The notes under the pieces were generated by a model that did not search any database, had not been told where the DNA came from, and worked only from the letters and a program-made list of their open reading frames with translations. A stretch of 64,000 nucleotides of DNA from Pseudomonas laurentiana (GTDB lineage Bacteria > Pseudomonadota > Gammaproteobacteria > Pseudomonadales > Pseudomonadaceae), in NCBI RefSeq assembly GCF_014648275.1, contig NZ_BMQU01000016.1, forward strand, positions 62,001 through 126,000, in the 5' to 3' direction. Shown in pieces: positions 33,720 to 44,162 of this stretch. The position numbers and the translations under genes were made by a program. The stretch's first letter is position 1. Every line of letters begins with the position of its first letter.

Positions 33720-35249
33720 ATGCGCTCTCTTACCCTTCACCTCAAAGTCCTGATCACCGTTCTGGTGTTGCTGGGCGTATTGGTTACGGCCTACCAGATA
33801 TTCTTCCTCGGCATTCCCGTGACCGAAGACGAGACGGACGACCTGTGGAACATCGACGCCAAGGTCGAGTTCGTCGCCAGCGCGAAAGACCCGGTCAAGG
33901 TCCAGATGTTCGTGCCACCGCTGAGCAGTGACTATGTCAGCCTCAACGAGAGCTTCATCTCCAACAACTATGGTGTCAGCGTCAACCGTGTCGACGGCAA
34001 CCGCAAGGTGACCTGGTCGGCCCGTCGCGCCAGCGGCAACCAGACCCTCTACTACCGCCTGGTCCTGACCAAGCGCTACAGCGCCGAGAAACCCAAGGCC
34101 AAAGGCCCCACGTTCCGTGACAGCCTGCCGGTCGAAGGCCCGGAAAAAATCGCTGCCGAAGCGTTGATGGCCCCAATTCGCCAGCATTCGGCAGATGTCG
34201 AGACGTTTGTCAGCGAAACCATCAAGCGCGTCAACAACGTCAACGACGACAACGTCAAACTGCTGCTGGCCGGTGATACCTCAAGCCTGCGCAAGGCCAA
34301 GATCATCGACCTGCTGCTGTCGATTGCGCACGTGCCGATCGAGAAGGTCCATACCATCCGCCTGCTGGCCGACCAGCCACAAACCCCTGAACTGTGGCTG
34401 CGCAGCTTCAACGGTACCGAATGGCTGTACTTCAACCCGGACACCGGCGAACAAGGCCTGCCGAGCGATCGCCTGCTGTGGTGGACCGGCGATGACAACC
34501 TGATCACCGTCGATGGCGGCAAGAAAGCCAACGTCAGCTTCAGCCTGAACAACAGCGAGATGAACGCCATCCGCCTGGCCAAGCTGACCGACGAGAACAC
34601 CGACGCCGACTTCCTTGAGTACTCGCTCTACGGCCTGCCGCTGCAGACCCAGCAGACGTTCATGATCATGGTCATGATTCCGATCGGCGTCCTGGTGATC
34701 CTGATCCTGCGCAACCTGATCGGCCTGCAGACCCTCGGCACCTTTACCCCGGTACTGATCGCCCTGGCCTTCCGCGAAACCCAGCTGGGCTTCGGCATTA
34801 TCCTGTTCACCATCATTACCGCACTGGGCCTGTCACTGCGCTCGTACCTTGAGCACCTGAAGCTGCAGATGTTGCCGCGCCTGTCGGTGGTGTTGACCTT
34901 CGTCGTGGTATTGATTGCCGCCATCAGCCTGTTCAGCCACAAGCTCGGCCTGGAGCGCGGCCTGTCGGTCGCACTCTTCCCGATGGTGATCCTGACCATG
35001 ACCATCGAGCGCCTGTCGATTACCTGGGAAGAGCGTGGCGGCGGCCATGCGATGAAAGTAGCCGTCGGCACCCTGTTCGCTGCCTCGGTCGCGCACCTGC
35101 TGATGAGCGTGCCGGAGCTGGTGTACTTCGTCTTCACCTTCCCGGCGGTACTGCTGATTCTGGTGGGCTTCATGCTGGCAATGGGCCGTTATCGCGGCTA
35201 CCGCCTGACGGAGCTGGTCCGCTTCAAAGCCTTTGTGAAGGACGCCTGA
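33720..35249 (+). CDS. Inactive transglutaminase fused to 7 transmembrane helices
   Basis: A 509-residue membrane protein. One N-terminal helix (about residues 8-28) leads to a soluble, probably periplasmic, domain (about 30-305) that resembles transglutaminases. The region that should carry the catalytic triad has no Cys, hence inactive. Seven hydrophobic helices follow (about 315-500, starting QQTFMIMVMIPIGVLVILILR). It matches the PF14400/PF14402 pair. Between the peptidase gene (5 bases upstream) and the ATP-grasp gene (1-base overlap downstream). Comparative studies of amidoligases predicted that this trio makes or handles a peptide-like compound; no product is established. Confidence 0.88.
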   Translation: MRSLTLHLKVLITVLVLLGVLVTAYQIFFLGIPVTEDETDDLWNIDAKVEFVASAKDPVKVQMFVPPLSSDYVSLNESFISNNYGVSVNRVDGNRKVTWSARRASGNQTLYYRLVLTKRYSAEKPKAKGPTFRDSLPVEGPEKIAAEALMAPIRQHSADVETFVSETIKRVNNVNDDNVKLLLAGDTSSLRKAKIIDLLLSIAHVPIEKVHTIRLLADQPQTPELWLRSFNGTEWLYFNPDTGEQGLPSDRLLWWTGDDNLITVDGGKKANVSFSLNNSEMNAIRLAKLTDENTDADFLEYSLYGLPLQTQQTFMIMVMIPIGVLVILILRNLIGLQTLGTFTPVLIALAFRETQLGFGIILFTIITALGLSLRSYLEHLKLQMLPRLSVVLTFVVVLIAAISLFSHKLGLERGLSVALFPMVILTMTIERLSITWEERGGGHAMKVAVGTLFAASVAHLLMSVPELVYFVFTFPAVLLILVGFMLAMGRYRGYRLTELVRFKAFVKDA

Positions 35250-36229
35250 TGTTCGGTCTCTGGAAAACCTGGAAAGCCCTAGAGGCCCGGGGCATCATGG
35301 GTATCAACCGGCGCAATGCGGACTACGTCCTCAAATACAACAAGCGCCACCTGTACCCGATCGTCGACGACAAGATCATCACCAAGGAGCGTGCGATCAA
35401 GGCCGGCATCCATGTGCCGGAAATGTACGGGATCATCTCCACCGAGAAAGAGATCGAAAAACTCGACGAGATCATCGGCGGGCGCAGCGATTTCGTCATC
35501 AAGCCAGCCCAAGGGGCTGGCGGTGATGGCATTCTGGTGATCGCCGACCGCTTCGAGAACCGCTACCGGACCGTCTCGGGCAAGATCATCAGCCACGAGG
35601 AGATCGAGCACCAGATCTCCAGCATTCTGACCGGCCTGTATTCCCTCGGCGGGCACCGCGACCGGGCACTGATCGAGTACCGGGTCACCCCCGACCAGAT
35701 CTTCAAGAGCATCAGCTACGAAGGTGTGCCGGACATCCGCATCATCGTCCTGATGGGCTACCCGGTCATGGCCATGCTGCGCCTGCCGACGCGCCAGTCC
35801 GGCGGCAAGGCCAACCTGCACCAAGGGGCCATCGGGGTCGGGGTCGACCTCGCCACCGGGCTCACCCTGCGCGGCACATGGCTGAACAACATCATCAGCA
35901 AGCACCCGGACACCACCAACGCGGTGGACGGCGTGCAACTGCCCAACTGGGACGGTTTCATGAAACTGGCAGCCGGTTGCTATGAACTGTGCGGCCTGGG
36001 CTACATCGGTGTCGACATGGTGCTGGACCAGGACAAGGGCCCACTGATCCTCGAGCTCAACGCCCGCCCCGGCCTGAACATTCAGATCGCCAACGATTGC
36101 GGCCTGACCCAGCGCACCCACGCCATCGAGGCACACCTGGAAGCACTGGCGAAAAACGGCGTGAAAGAAACCGTGGAGGAGCGGGTTCGCTTCGCCCAGG
36201 AGCTGTTCGGTCACGTGCCGAACGCCTGA
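35249..36229 (+). CDS. Alpha-L-glutamate ligase-like ATP-grasp protein (RimK-related)
   Basis: A 326-residue ATP-grasp ligase of the RimK-related group that accompanies 7TM transglutaminases (TIGR02291 type). ATP-grasp features: the FVIKPAQGAGGDGILVI loop (about residues 92-108), GVDMVLDQDKGPLILELNARPGLN with the Mg-binding Glu and Asn (about 253-276). It should form an amide bond between a carboxylate and an amino acid, perhaps glutamate; the substrates are unknown. Its ATG overlaps the upstream stop by one base. It lacks the RimK N-terminal domain. Confidence 0.88.
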   Translation: MFGLWKTWKALEARGIMGINRRNADYVLKYNKRHLYPIVDDKIITKERAIKAGIHVPEMYGIISTEKEIEKLDEIIGGRSDFVIKPAQGAGGDGILVIADRFENRYRTVSGKIISHEEIEHQISSILTGLYSLGGHRDRALIEYRVTPDQIFKSISYEGVPDIRIIVLMGYPVMAMLRLPTRQSGGKANLHQGAIGVGVDLATGLTLRGTWLNNIISKHPDTTNAVDGVQLPNWDGFMKLAAGCYELCGLGYIGVDMVLDQDKGPLILELNARPGLNIQIANDCGLTQRTHAIEAHLEALAKNGVKETVEERVRFAQELFGHVPNA

Positions 36230-36234
36230 TGCAC

Positions 36235-36268
36235 CGCCCTGAGGGCACACAAACGTACCCTCAGGGCG
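36235..36268 (+). terminator. Hairpin after the ATP-grasp gene
   Basis: CGCCCTGAGGG (36235-36245) and CCCTCAGGGCG (36258-36268) are a perfect 11-bp inverted repeat, 5 bases after the stop. No T tract follows, so termination may need Rho. Confidence 0.55.
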
Positions 36269-36353
36269 ACACCTGGCACCTCAATCACGCACCCACCTCT
36301 AGGAGCAACGCCTGCAGAGGACTACAATTCGCTCCCCGTCCTGACAGCTCTTG

Positions 36354-37703
36354 ATGCGAATGCCCACCTGCACCGTTCATCCCCTGCCTTACCAGGCCGA
36401 CCCTGCCGATTACTTTGCCCGTGTCCGCAAGGCACCCGGCGCCATTCTGCTCGACAGCGCCCGCCCGAACGCCAGCCGTGGGCGCTATGACCTGCTGAGC
36501 GCCTGGCCAGTAGCGCAGCTGTCGCCCCTTGATGGCGAAACGGGCATTGCCTATCTCCAGCGCCTGCGCGACAGCCTGAAGCAACTCGGTACCGCGAGCC
36601 TGCCCGAAGACCTGCAACTACCCTTCGCAGGCGGCCTCATGGGTTACCTCAGCTATGACTTCGGGCGGCGCCTTGAAACGCTGCCAACACTGGCAGTCGA
36701 TGACTTGGGCCTACCGGATGCCGGCCTGGGCCTGTATGCCTGGGCACTGATCAGCGACCATCAGCGCGGCACCAGTCAGCTGGTGTTCCACCCAAGCCTG
36801 GCGCCTGCCGAAGCACAACGCCTGCTGCACCTGTTTCACGCACCAACCGCTGACGACGAGGCCTGCTTCACGCTCAAGGCACCGATGCGCGGCGACCTTG
36901 CCCCAGAGCAGTACCATCAGGCTTTCGAGCGCGTGCAGCACTACATCCATGCCGGCGACTGCTACCAGATCAATCTCACCCAGCGTTTTCGAGCGCCATG
37001 CCAAGGCGACCCCTGGCATGCCTATCGCGCCCTGCGCCGCGCCTGCCCTACGCCGTTCTCCGGGTTCCAGGCGCTGGCAGACGGCAGCGCGTTGCTGAGC
37101 TTTTCCCCCGAGCGCTTCATTCAGGTACACGCCGGCCAGGTGGAAACCCGCCCAATCAAGGGTACCCGCCCGCGCAGCCAGGACGCCGTGGAGGACGCCG
37201 CAAATGCCGCCCAATTGCTGGCCAGCAGCAAAGACCGCTCAGAAAACCTGATGATCGTCGACCTGCTGCGCAATGACCTGGGCCGCAGCTGTGAGATCGG
37301 TACGGTTAAAGTGCCGGAATTGTTCAGCCTGGAAAGCTACCCCAACGTTCACCACATGGTCAGTGTCGTCACGGGGCAACTCGCAGCCGATAAGGACGCG
37401 CTGGACCTGATCGCCGGCAGCTTCCCCGGCGGCTCGATCACCGGCGCCCCGAAAATCCGCGCCATGCAGATCATCGATGAGCTGGAGCCCAGCCGACGGG
37501 CACTGTACTGCGGCTCATTGATTTACATCGATGTGCGCGGCGAGATGGACAGCTCCATTGCAATTCGCAGCCTGCTGATCAAGGACGGCCAAGCCTGCTG
37601 CTGGGGTGGTGGCGCCGTGGTTGCCGATTCGGATTGGCAAGCCGAGTATCAAGAGTCGATTACCAAGGTAAAGGTCCTGCTGGATACCTTGGGACAACTC
37701 TGA
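36354..37703 (+). CDS. pabB: Aminodeoxychorismate synthase component I
   Basis: A 449-residue chorismate-binding enzyme that makes 4-amino-4-deoxychorismate for folate. Motifs: GGLMGYLSYDFGRRLE near residue 86, DCYQINLTQRF near 200, SPERFIQV near 245, ETRPIKGTRPR (catalytic Lys) and LRNDLGRSCEIGTVKVPELFSLESYPNVHHMVS. The end GSFPGGSITGAPKIRAMQIIDELEP is the family signature. The start at ATG 36354 directly follows a TTG; both are possible. The gene is alone, without pabA or pabC beside it. Confidence 0.93.
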   Translation: MRMPTCTVHPLPYQADPADYFARVRKAPGAILLDSARPNASRGRYDLLSAWPVAQLSPLDGETGIAYLQRLRDSLKQLGTASLPEDLQLPFAGGLMGYLSYDFGRRLETLPTLAVDDLGLPDAGLGLYAWALISDHQRGTSQLVFHPSLAPAEAQRLLHLFHAPTADDEACFTLKAPMRGDLAPEQYHQAFERVQHYIHAGDCYQINLTQRFRAPCQGDPWHAYRALRRACPTPFSGFQALADGSALLSFSPERFIQVHAGQVETRPIKGTRPRSQDAVEDAANAAQLLASSKDRSENLMIVDLLRNDLGRSCEIGTVKVPELFSLESYPNVHHMVSVVTGQLAADKDALDLIAGSFPGGSITGAPKIRAMQIIDELEPSRRALYCGSLIYIDVRGEMDSSIAIRSLLIKDGQACCWGGGAVVADSDWQAEYQESITKVKVLLDTLGQL

Positions 37704-37903
37704 CACGCCCCCCTCCTCCCAACGACGCCCCTGCCAGCACCCCGATCGCTGGCGGGGCTGGCCAGCGCCTTGAACAGCAGCGGGACAGGAGCGCGGCGCA
37801 CCCGCCATACCGGCCATTCAATGCGAACCGTCTAGCCCGACATTTTTTGTTAAGATCAGCCTAAACGAGCGCCCAGCGCCATTCACAGACCGGAAGCCGC
37901 CTG

Positions 37904-38638
37904 ATGAGCCAACCCTTCGACGTCGCCGCCCTGGCCGCGACCTACGCCAGCAAGTCCCCGCAAGACATCCTCAAACTTGCCTTTGAACACTTCGGTGACG
38001 ACCTGTGGATCTCCTTCAGCGGCGCCGAGGATGTGGTGCTGGTGGACATGGCCTGGAAGCTGAACAAACAGGTCAAGGTGTTCAGCCTCGACACCGGCCG
38101 CCTGCACCCTGAGACCTACCGTTTCATTGATCAGGTCCGCGAGCACTACTCGCTGCCCATCGAGATCCTCTCGCCCGACCACAGCAAGCTCGAACCCTTC
38201 GTCAAGGAAAAGGGCCTGTTCAGTTTCTACAAGGACGGCCACGGCGAATGCTGCGGCATCCGCAAAATCGAGCCACTGCGCCGCAAATTGGCCACGGTAA
38301 GCGCTTGGGCCACCGGCCAGCGCCGGGATCAAAGCCCAGGAACCCGCAGCCAGGTAGCCGCCCTGGAAGTTGACGGTGCTTTTTCCACGGCAGAACACAC
38401 CCTGTACAAGTTCAACCCGTTGGCACAGATGACCAGCGAGGAAGTCTGGGGTTACATCCGCATGCTGGAGCTGCCCTACAACAGTCTGCATGAGCGCGGC
38501 TTTATCAGCATCGGCTGCGAGCCCTGCACCCGTCCGGTACTGCCGAACCAGCATGAACGTGAAGGCCGCTGGTGGTGGGAGGAATCAACCCAGAAAGAAT
38601 GCGGCCTGCATGCAGGCAACCTGATCAGCAAAGGCTGA
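37904..38638 (+). CDS. cysH: Assimilatory adenylylsulfate (APS/PAPS) reductase
   Basis: A 244-residue reductase that turns activated sulfate into sulfite. It has the [4Fe-4S] cysteine pairs Cys116-Cys117 (GECCGIRK) and Cys205/Cys208 (GCEPCTRP), so it is the APS-type enzyme common in Pseudomonas rather than the cluster-free E. coli type. The catalytic Cys233 is in KECGLH. The P-loop-like [10 protein letters not shown] is at 37-46. It faces cysB, the regulator of this pathway, across a shared bidirectional terminator. Possible -10 element TAAGAT lies about 50 bases upstream of the ATG. Confidence 0.95.
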   Translation: MSQPFDVAALAATYASKSPQDILKLAFEHFGDDLWISFSGAEDVVLVDMAWKLNKQVKVFSLDTGRLHPETYRFIDQVREHYSLPIEILSPDHSKLEPFVKEKGLFSFYKDGHGECCGIRKIEPLRRKLATVSAWATGQRRDQSPGTRSQVAALEVDGAFSTAEHTLYKFNPLAQMTSEEVWGYIRMLELPYNSLHERGFISIGCEPCTRPVLPNQHEREGRWWWEESTQKECGLHAGNLISKG

Positions 38639-38644
38639 TCAACA

Positions 38645-38684
38645 GGCATGAAAAAAACCGGCGCAAGCCGGTTTTTTTCATGCC
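38645..38684. terminator. Perfect bidirectional terminator between cysH and cysB
   Basis: An 18-base perfect inverted repeat (38645-38662 and 38667-38684) closes on a GCAA tetraloop. The GC stem CCGGC/GCCGG is flanked by A7 on one side and T7 on the other, so it serves both convergent genes. Confidence 0.92.
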
Positions 38685-38695
38685 GCTGAACGCGA

Positions 38696-39679
<984 letters not shown>

Positions 39680-39794
39680 TCAAATCAGCTGGGCGTCACC
39701 AGCAACAGCGACGGTTTATAACTATATTAGTGGTTTGAAGAATAAATCTAGAACTATTTCACCAGTTTTCCTACCACACCGCACCCGCCCCACT

Positions 39795-40292
39795 TCAACC
39801 CTTGCGGCGCCCCAGATGCTGGGCCAATGGCACCATGTACACCGGCACTGGCGAAAGCTGCAGCACACGCGCCGCAGTCCGCCCCAGCGGTGTCGCCACA
39901 CCGGCTCCGCAAGAGTGGCTTCCGACAACCAGCAAATCGACACTCAGCCGCTGAACCTGCTCCAGGATGACCTCCGCAGGATCGCCCTGACGCACCCGCA
40001 CGGCACGGATCAGGGCCAGGTCCTCGTGCCCGCCCAACTCATCACGAAACGTTTCAAGCACGCGCTGTTCGATATTGGCCATGACCGTATTGACCCCCTG
40101 ACTGTGCAGTTCATCCAGGGTTTGTTCGTCAAGGTAGCTCTGCAGCAGTGATTCGGCGAACTGCCCCATCGGCTCAACCGCGTGAATCACGTACAACTCA
40201 GCGTTGAACGTTCGCGCCAACGCCAGCGCATGTTGCAAGACATAAGGCGCGTACACACCGAGGTCTGTGGCATACAGCATCGAATGAATCAT
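39795..40292 (-). CDS. Universal stress protein, single domain
   Basis: A 165-residue UspA-family protein. It starts MIHSMLYATDLGVYAPYVLQHALALARTFNAEL and ends with the ATP-binding pattern VVGSHSCGAGVATPLGRTAARVLQLSPVPVYMVP (G-2x-G-9x-type loop slightly changed). GGAGGG precedes the start at 40292. Transcribed alone, just upstream of nothing related. Expected role: stress survival; target unknown. Confidence 0.9.
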   Translation of the reverse strand: MIHSMLYATDLGVYAPYVLQHALALARTFNAELYVIHAVEPMGQFAESLLQSYLDEQTLDELHSQGVNTVMANIEQRVLETFRDELGGHEDLALIRAVRVRQGDPAEVILEQVQRLSVDLLVVGSHSCGAGVATPLGRTAARVLQLSPVPVYMVPLAQHLGRRKG

Positions 40293-40384
40293 TTGCCCTC
40301 CTCGACTGCCGAAACGGCAGCGCACGCTTCAGCTTAGCAGCGCCAAAATGATGCGCAGCCCCCGTCCGCCAAGCGCTGCCGGGC

Positions 40385-41293
40385 TCAACCGGGCGTAGGC
40401 TCGTTGCTGACGCCATGAGGCACATGACCTGTAGCGACCACGCCTCGGGCTCGCTCGCAATGCCCGGCCTGATCGTCGAAAAACACGTCAGCGGCGAATG
40501 CTTCAAGGAACGCCGACTTGTCCAGACCACCAAGAAACAACGACTCATCCAGGCGAATGTCCCAGTCACGCAGGGTTCGGATCACCCGTTCATGAGCCGG
40601 CGCAGAACGTGCGGTGACCAAGGCTGTGCGAATCGGGCAGGCACCTTGCGGAAACTCTTTCTGCAACACGTGCAGCGCTGCCAGAAACGGCTTGAACGGG
40701 CCACCGCCCAATGGCTGGCGAGCAGCCTGACGTTCGTTGGCCTGAAAGGCCTCAAGCCCTCCTTGCTGATAGACACGCTCGGACTCATCGGAAAACAGCA
40801 CCGCATCGCCATCAAATGCAATGCGCAGCTCATCGCTGGCCGCTCGCCGTGCGCCACCAGACAGGATCGTCGCCGCGGCAAACCCGGCTTCCAGCGCCCG
40901 ACGCACGTCCTCGGCATCAGTGGACAGGAACAGATGGCACCCAAATGCCGACAGATACGGATAGGGGCTGCGCCCTCCGACAAAGGCAGCGCGCGAAATC
41001 CCCAGACCATGATGCTCAATGGCACTGAATACGCGTAGACCGGTATCGGCACTGTTGCGCGACACCAGCACCACCTCCACCCGCTGCTGACCGAGGCTTT
41101 CATTTAAGCCTAGCAGTTTCTGCACCAGCAGAAACGCATCGCCGGGTTCCAACAGCTCGTCCTCGTGATCGATCTGGTACTGCCGGTAGGCTTCCACACC
41201 TTGCGCCAGAAACACCTGATGACTCTCGCTCAAGTCAAACAACGCCCGCGAGGAAATCGCCACCACCAGCTTATCGACCAACCCCTTGCTCAT
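40385..41293 (-). CDS. Cytosolic 5'-nucleotidase family protein
   Basis: A 302-residue protein of the PF06189 5'-nucleotidase family, related to eukaryotic cN-I. Motifs: VVAISSRALFDLSESHQVF (the place of the HAD nucleophile DxD is altered), EVVLVSRNSADTGLRVFSAI, FVGGRSPYPYLSAFGCHLFLSTD, AIAFDGDAVLFSDESE with acidic residues (the likely HAD Asp pair), and FLGGLDKSAFLEAFAADVFFDDQ with the last metal-binding Asp pair. It should remove the phosphate from nucleoside monophosphates. It lies 18 bases upstream of nothing on its 5' side and follows the ketopantoate-reductase-like gene by 18 bases, perhaps as an operon. Confidence 0.85.
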   Translation of the reverse strand: MSKGLVDKLVVAISSRALFDLSESHQVFLAQGVEAYRQYQIDHEDELLEPGDAFLLVQKLLGLNESLGQQRVEVVLVSRNSADTGLRVFSAIEHHGLGISRAAFVGGRSPYPYLSAFGCHLFLSTDAEDVRRALEAGFAAATILSGGARRAASDELRIAFDGDAVLFSDESERVYQQGGLEAFQANERQAARQPLGGGPFKPFLAALHVLQKEFPQGACPIRTALVTARSAPAHERVIRTLRDWDIRLDESLFLGGLDKSAFLEAFAADVFFDDQAGHCERARGVVATGHVPHGVSNEPTPG

Positions 41294-41311
41294 ACTGCAC
41301 CCCTGTGGCTA

Positions 41312-42262
41312 TCAACGGTTATGCCGATCAATGAAGGCCAGCGACTGATACAGCGCTTCGATTCGCGGCAACCGGCAATCAGCCTGACGCGCCTGAGCCA
41401 AGGGCTCCTCATAAATGGCAGCCAATTCCAACGGCCGCCCCTGAGCATAGTCGTGGTACATGCTCGGCCAGTAATCCGGCATTTTTTCAGTGATGGCGAA
41501 CAGATCCTCAGCGTACCCCACCGGCAGGACATGACCACAGGCCCGTGCACCCTCCACCACTTCACACATCAGCGCCTGAATCAGCGCCCGACTGGACGCA
41601 TCAGCCATCAATGGCGTGGTGCTGGCCTTGAGTAGCACCGAAAGACCATTGTAAGGCACATTCCAGACCAGCTTCTGCCAGCGAGCCTGAGCCAGGTTGA
41701 GCATCGCTTGGGACTCGATACCCGCGGCACGAAACAACGCCACCGCAGACTCCACTATCGCCTGACGCGCCAATGCGTCCTGCGCCGGACCACTGTGATA
41801 GCCCAGATTTACCGCACCCAGCGCCTGATGCCGGACCACGCCTGGAGCCGTGCGATTGACGCAGACAAAACACAGGCCACCGAGCAGGTGCAGGTTACCG
41901 GGCAAGCGTGGTCGCAATGCCTCTTCGACACCCAACCCGTTCTGCAGCAGCACGACCTTGCCACCCGCTGCACACGTCCGGCTGATCAGGGGTGCCAAGG
42001 CTGGGTTACTGGTGGTTTTGGCGCCGACCAACAGCCAGTCGCAGGGCGGCATTTGAGCCGCATCGGTATACGCCTGCACCGGCTGCAGATGCAGTGCTCC
42101 ATGCACATCGCTGTCGATATGCAGCCCCTGCTCACTGACCGCCGCGAATTCACTGCGCAACAGGAAGTGCACATCGAATCCGGCGCGCGCCAGCATCACA
42201 CCATAGAAACCACCAATGGCGCCGGTCCCGATAATACCGATGCGTTGTTGCGCCCGCTCCAT
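41312..42262 (-). CDS. 2-dehydropantoate 2-reductase family protein (ApbA/PanE-like)
   Basis: A 316-residue NADP-dependent dehydrogenase. The N-terminal GIIGTGAIGGFYG is the nucleotide-binding loop; the catalytic Lys and Glu are expected in WQKLVWNVPYNGLSVLL and ELAAIYEEPL. I chose the start at 42262 (MERAQQRIG) because of the GAGGGG directly upstream; ATGs at 42301 and 42307 would add about 15 poorly conserved residues. Pseudomonads carry several PanE paralogues; I cannot tell whether this one makes pantoate or acts on another 2-keto acid. Confidence 0.85.
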   Translation of the reverse strand: MERAQQRIGIIGTGAIGGFYGVMLARAGFDVHFLLRSEFAAVSEQGLHIDSDVHGALHLQPVQAYTDAAQMPPCDWLLVGAKTTSNPALAPLISRTCAAGGKVVLLQNGLGVEEALRPRLPGNLHLLGGLCFVCVNRTAPGVVRHQALGAVNLGYHSGPAQDALARQAIVESAVALFRAAGIESQAMLNLAQARWQKLVWNVPYNGLSVLLKASTTPLMADASSRALIQALMCEVVEGARACGHVLPVGYAEDLFAITEKMPDYWPSMYHDYAQGRPLELAAIYEEPLAQARQADCRLPRIEALYQSLAFIDRHNR

Positions 42263-42374
42263 CCCCGCCCCTCGACTGGTTACTTTTTGATCAGTTTTCA
42301 TACGCAAATCAACCGCTTCACTTTCCTTAACTATACTCAGCCGAACAAGGTCAAATAATCGACACGGAGTCGAT

Positions 42375-42830
42375 ATGCGTGGATTCTTGCCTCACCCCGA
42401 TGACGTCCCGGTCGAGTTGACCTTGCGCTCGTCACCCAGCCTGTTCCGCCAGCGACTGCACACTATCAGCCTGGGCGGCATAGCCTGCAACCACCCACGG
42501 GCCTACCGTCGCGGCATGGCCGTAGAAATGATCATCCCCTCCCTCGGCGAAAATGCCCGCTACCCCGGTTACGTCGCCTGGTGCCAAAAGCAGGCACAGG
42601 GTTACCGGGTTGGCATTGCCTTCGTTGACGAGCAAGCACTGTTCGGCGCACGAATGAGTGAGCAGGTCTGCCAGATCCAGCATTACTGCCAACAACATGC
42701 CGGTGATGAAGCCCAGGATATCGACCTGCAAGCACTGGCTCAGGAATGGATCGCCCAGCATGCCAACGAGTTTTCAGAAGCCAGCCTGGAGGCAAATCGG
42801 GTACTGCAACCGCACCTGCTGCCACTTTAG
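42375..42830 (+). CDS. PilZ domain-containing protein
   Basis: A 151-residue protein with an N-terminal PilZ-like beta-barrel: RQRLHTISLGGIACNHPR corresponds to the RxxxR ... (D/N)xSxxG region and GYVAWCQKQAQGYRVGIAFVD to the later strands. The second c-di-GMP motif is imperfect (TISLGG, no Asp), so ligand binding is uncertain. The C-terminal third is helical (QHYCQQHAGDEAQDIDLQALAQEWI). The start has GGAG 9 bases upstream. Monocistronic; divergent from the PanE-like gene. Confidence 0.8.
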   Translation: MRGFLPHPDDVPVELTLRSSPSLFRQRLHTISLGGIACNHPRAYRRGMAVEMIIPSLGENARYPGYVAWCQKQAQGYRVGIAFVDEQALFGARMSEQVCQIQHYCQQHAGDEAQDIDLQALAQEWIAQHANEFSEASLEANRVLQPHLLPL

Positions 42831-43000
42831 TCGCGTTCGACTGACCTTTATGCGGTTTCCCACACAGGAAAGCGGGCCTTGCCCATTGTCGAGCTACGGT
42901 GTAACGCGCTAAGGTTCGGCTCCCCCGCTGCGTTAAATCATGCTGCTCCGCCGCACGGGGATCGCTGGCGGCCGGCATCCGTGACCTGACGAGTAACACG

Positions 43001-44077
43001 ATGGCTGATTTACCGATCGATGACCTTAACGTTGCCTCCAACGAGACCTTGATCACCCCCGATCAGCTCAAGAAGGAAATACCTCTCAGTGCCACCGCGC
43101 TGAAAACCGTGACTGCGGGCCGCGAAGTGGTGCGCAATATCCTCGACGGCAAGGACCACCGCCTGTTCGTGGTCGTCGGCCCTTGCTCGATTCACGACAT
43201 CAAGGCCGCCCACGAATACGCCGAACGCCTGAAAGTGCTGGCCGCAGAGGTGTCCGACACCCTGTACCTGGTCATGCGCGTGTATTTTGAAAAGCCGCGC
43301 ACCACCGTAGGCTGGAAGGGCCTGATCAACGACCCTTACCTGGATGACTCGTTCAAAATCCAGGACGGCCTGCACATCGGTCGCCAACTGCTGCTGGACC
43401 TGGCGGAAATGGGCCTGCCGACCGCGACCGAAGCGCTCGACCCGATTTCCCCGCAATACCTGCAGGACCTGATCAGTTGGTCGGCCATTGGCGCACGCAC
43501 CACTGAATCGCAAACCCACCGTGAAATGGCCTCTGGCCTGTCCTCGGCCGTTGGCTTCAAGAACGGTACCGACGGTGGCCTGACTGTAGCGATCAACGCA
43601 TTGCAATCGGTCTCCAGCCCGCACCGCTTCCTGGGTATCAACCAGGAAGGTGGCGTCTCCATCGTCACCACCAAAGGCAATGCCTACGGTCACGTGGTGC
43701 TGCGCGGCGGTAATGGCAAGCCGAACTACGACTCGGTCAGCGTGGCGCTCTGCGAACAGGCCCTGAACAAGGCCAAGATCAAGCCGAACATCATGGTCGA
43801 CTGCAGCCACGCCAACTCCAACAAGGACCCGGCCCTGCAACCACTGGTCATGGAGAACGTGGCCAACCAGATCCTCGAGGGCAATCAGTCGATCATTGGC
43901 CTGATGGTCGAAAGCCACCTGAACTGGGGCTGCCAGGCGATTCCGAAAGACCTTTCCGAGTTGCAGTACGGCGTCTCGATCACCGATGCCTGCATCGACT
44001 GGGACACCACAGCGAGCACGTTGCGCAGCATGCACGCCAAACTCAAGGATGTCCTGCCCAAGCGTCAACGGGGCTGA
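43001..44077 (+). CDS. 3-deoxy-7-phosphoheptulonate synthase, class I
   Basis: A 358-residue DAHP synthase that joins phosphoenolpyruvate and erythrose 4-phosphate at the entry of the shikimate pathway. Motifs: VGPCSIHDIKAAHEYAERL near residue 65, YFEKPRTTVGWKGLINDPYLD near 93, IGARTTESQTHREMASGLSSAVGFKNGTDG near 165 and MVDCSHANSNKD near 265. It is one of the E. coli AroF/G/H type; which amino acid inhibits it cannot be read here. The 170 bases upstream hold no gene. A strong terminator follows. Confidence 0.95.
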   Translation: MADLPIDDLNVASNETLITPDQLKKEIPLSATALKTVTAGREVVRNILDGKDHRLFVVVGPCSIHDIKAAHEYAERLKVLAAEVSDTLYLVMRVYFEKPRTTVGWKGLINDPYLDDSFKIQDGLHIGRQLLLDLAEMGLPTATEALDPISPQYLQDLISWSAIGARTTESQTHREMASGLSSAVGFKNGTDGGLTVAINALQSVSSPHRFLGINQEGGVSIVTTKGNAYGHVVLRGGNGKPNYDSVSVALCEQALNKAKIKPNIMVDCSHANSNKDPALQPLVMENVANQILEGNQSIIGLMVESHLNWGCQAIPKDLSELQYGVSITDACIDWDTTASTLRSMHAKLKDVLPKRQRG

Positions 44078-44086
44078 CAGCACACA

Positions 44087-44119
44087 CAAAAACGCCGGGC
44101 AGATGCCCGGCGTTTTTGT
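44087..44119. terminator. Bidirectional terminator after the DAHP synthase gene
   Basis: AACGCCGGGC and GCCCGGCGTT form a 10-bp stem around AGAT, flanked by an A run and by TTTTTGTTT. It can serve both the DAHP synthase gene and the convergent acetyltransferase gene. Confidence 0.9.
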
Positions 44120-44162
44120 TTACAGCGGTCGTCGGCAGTGACGACGCACTGCCGACAGGTAT

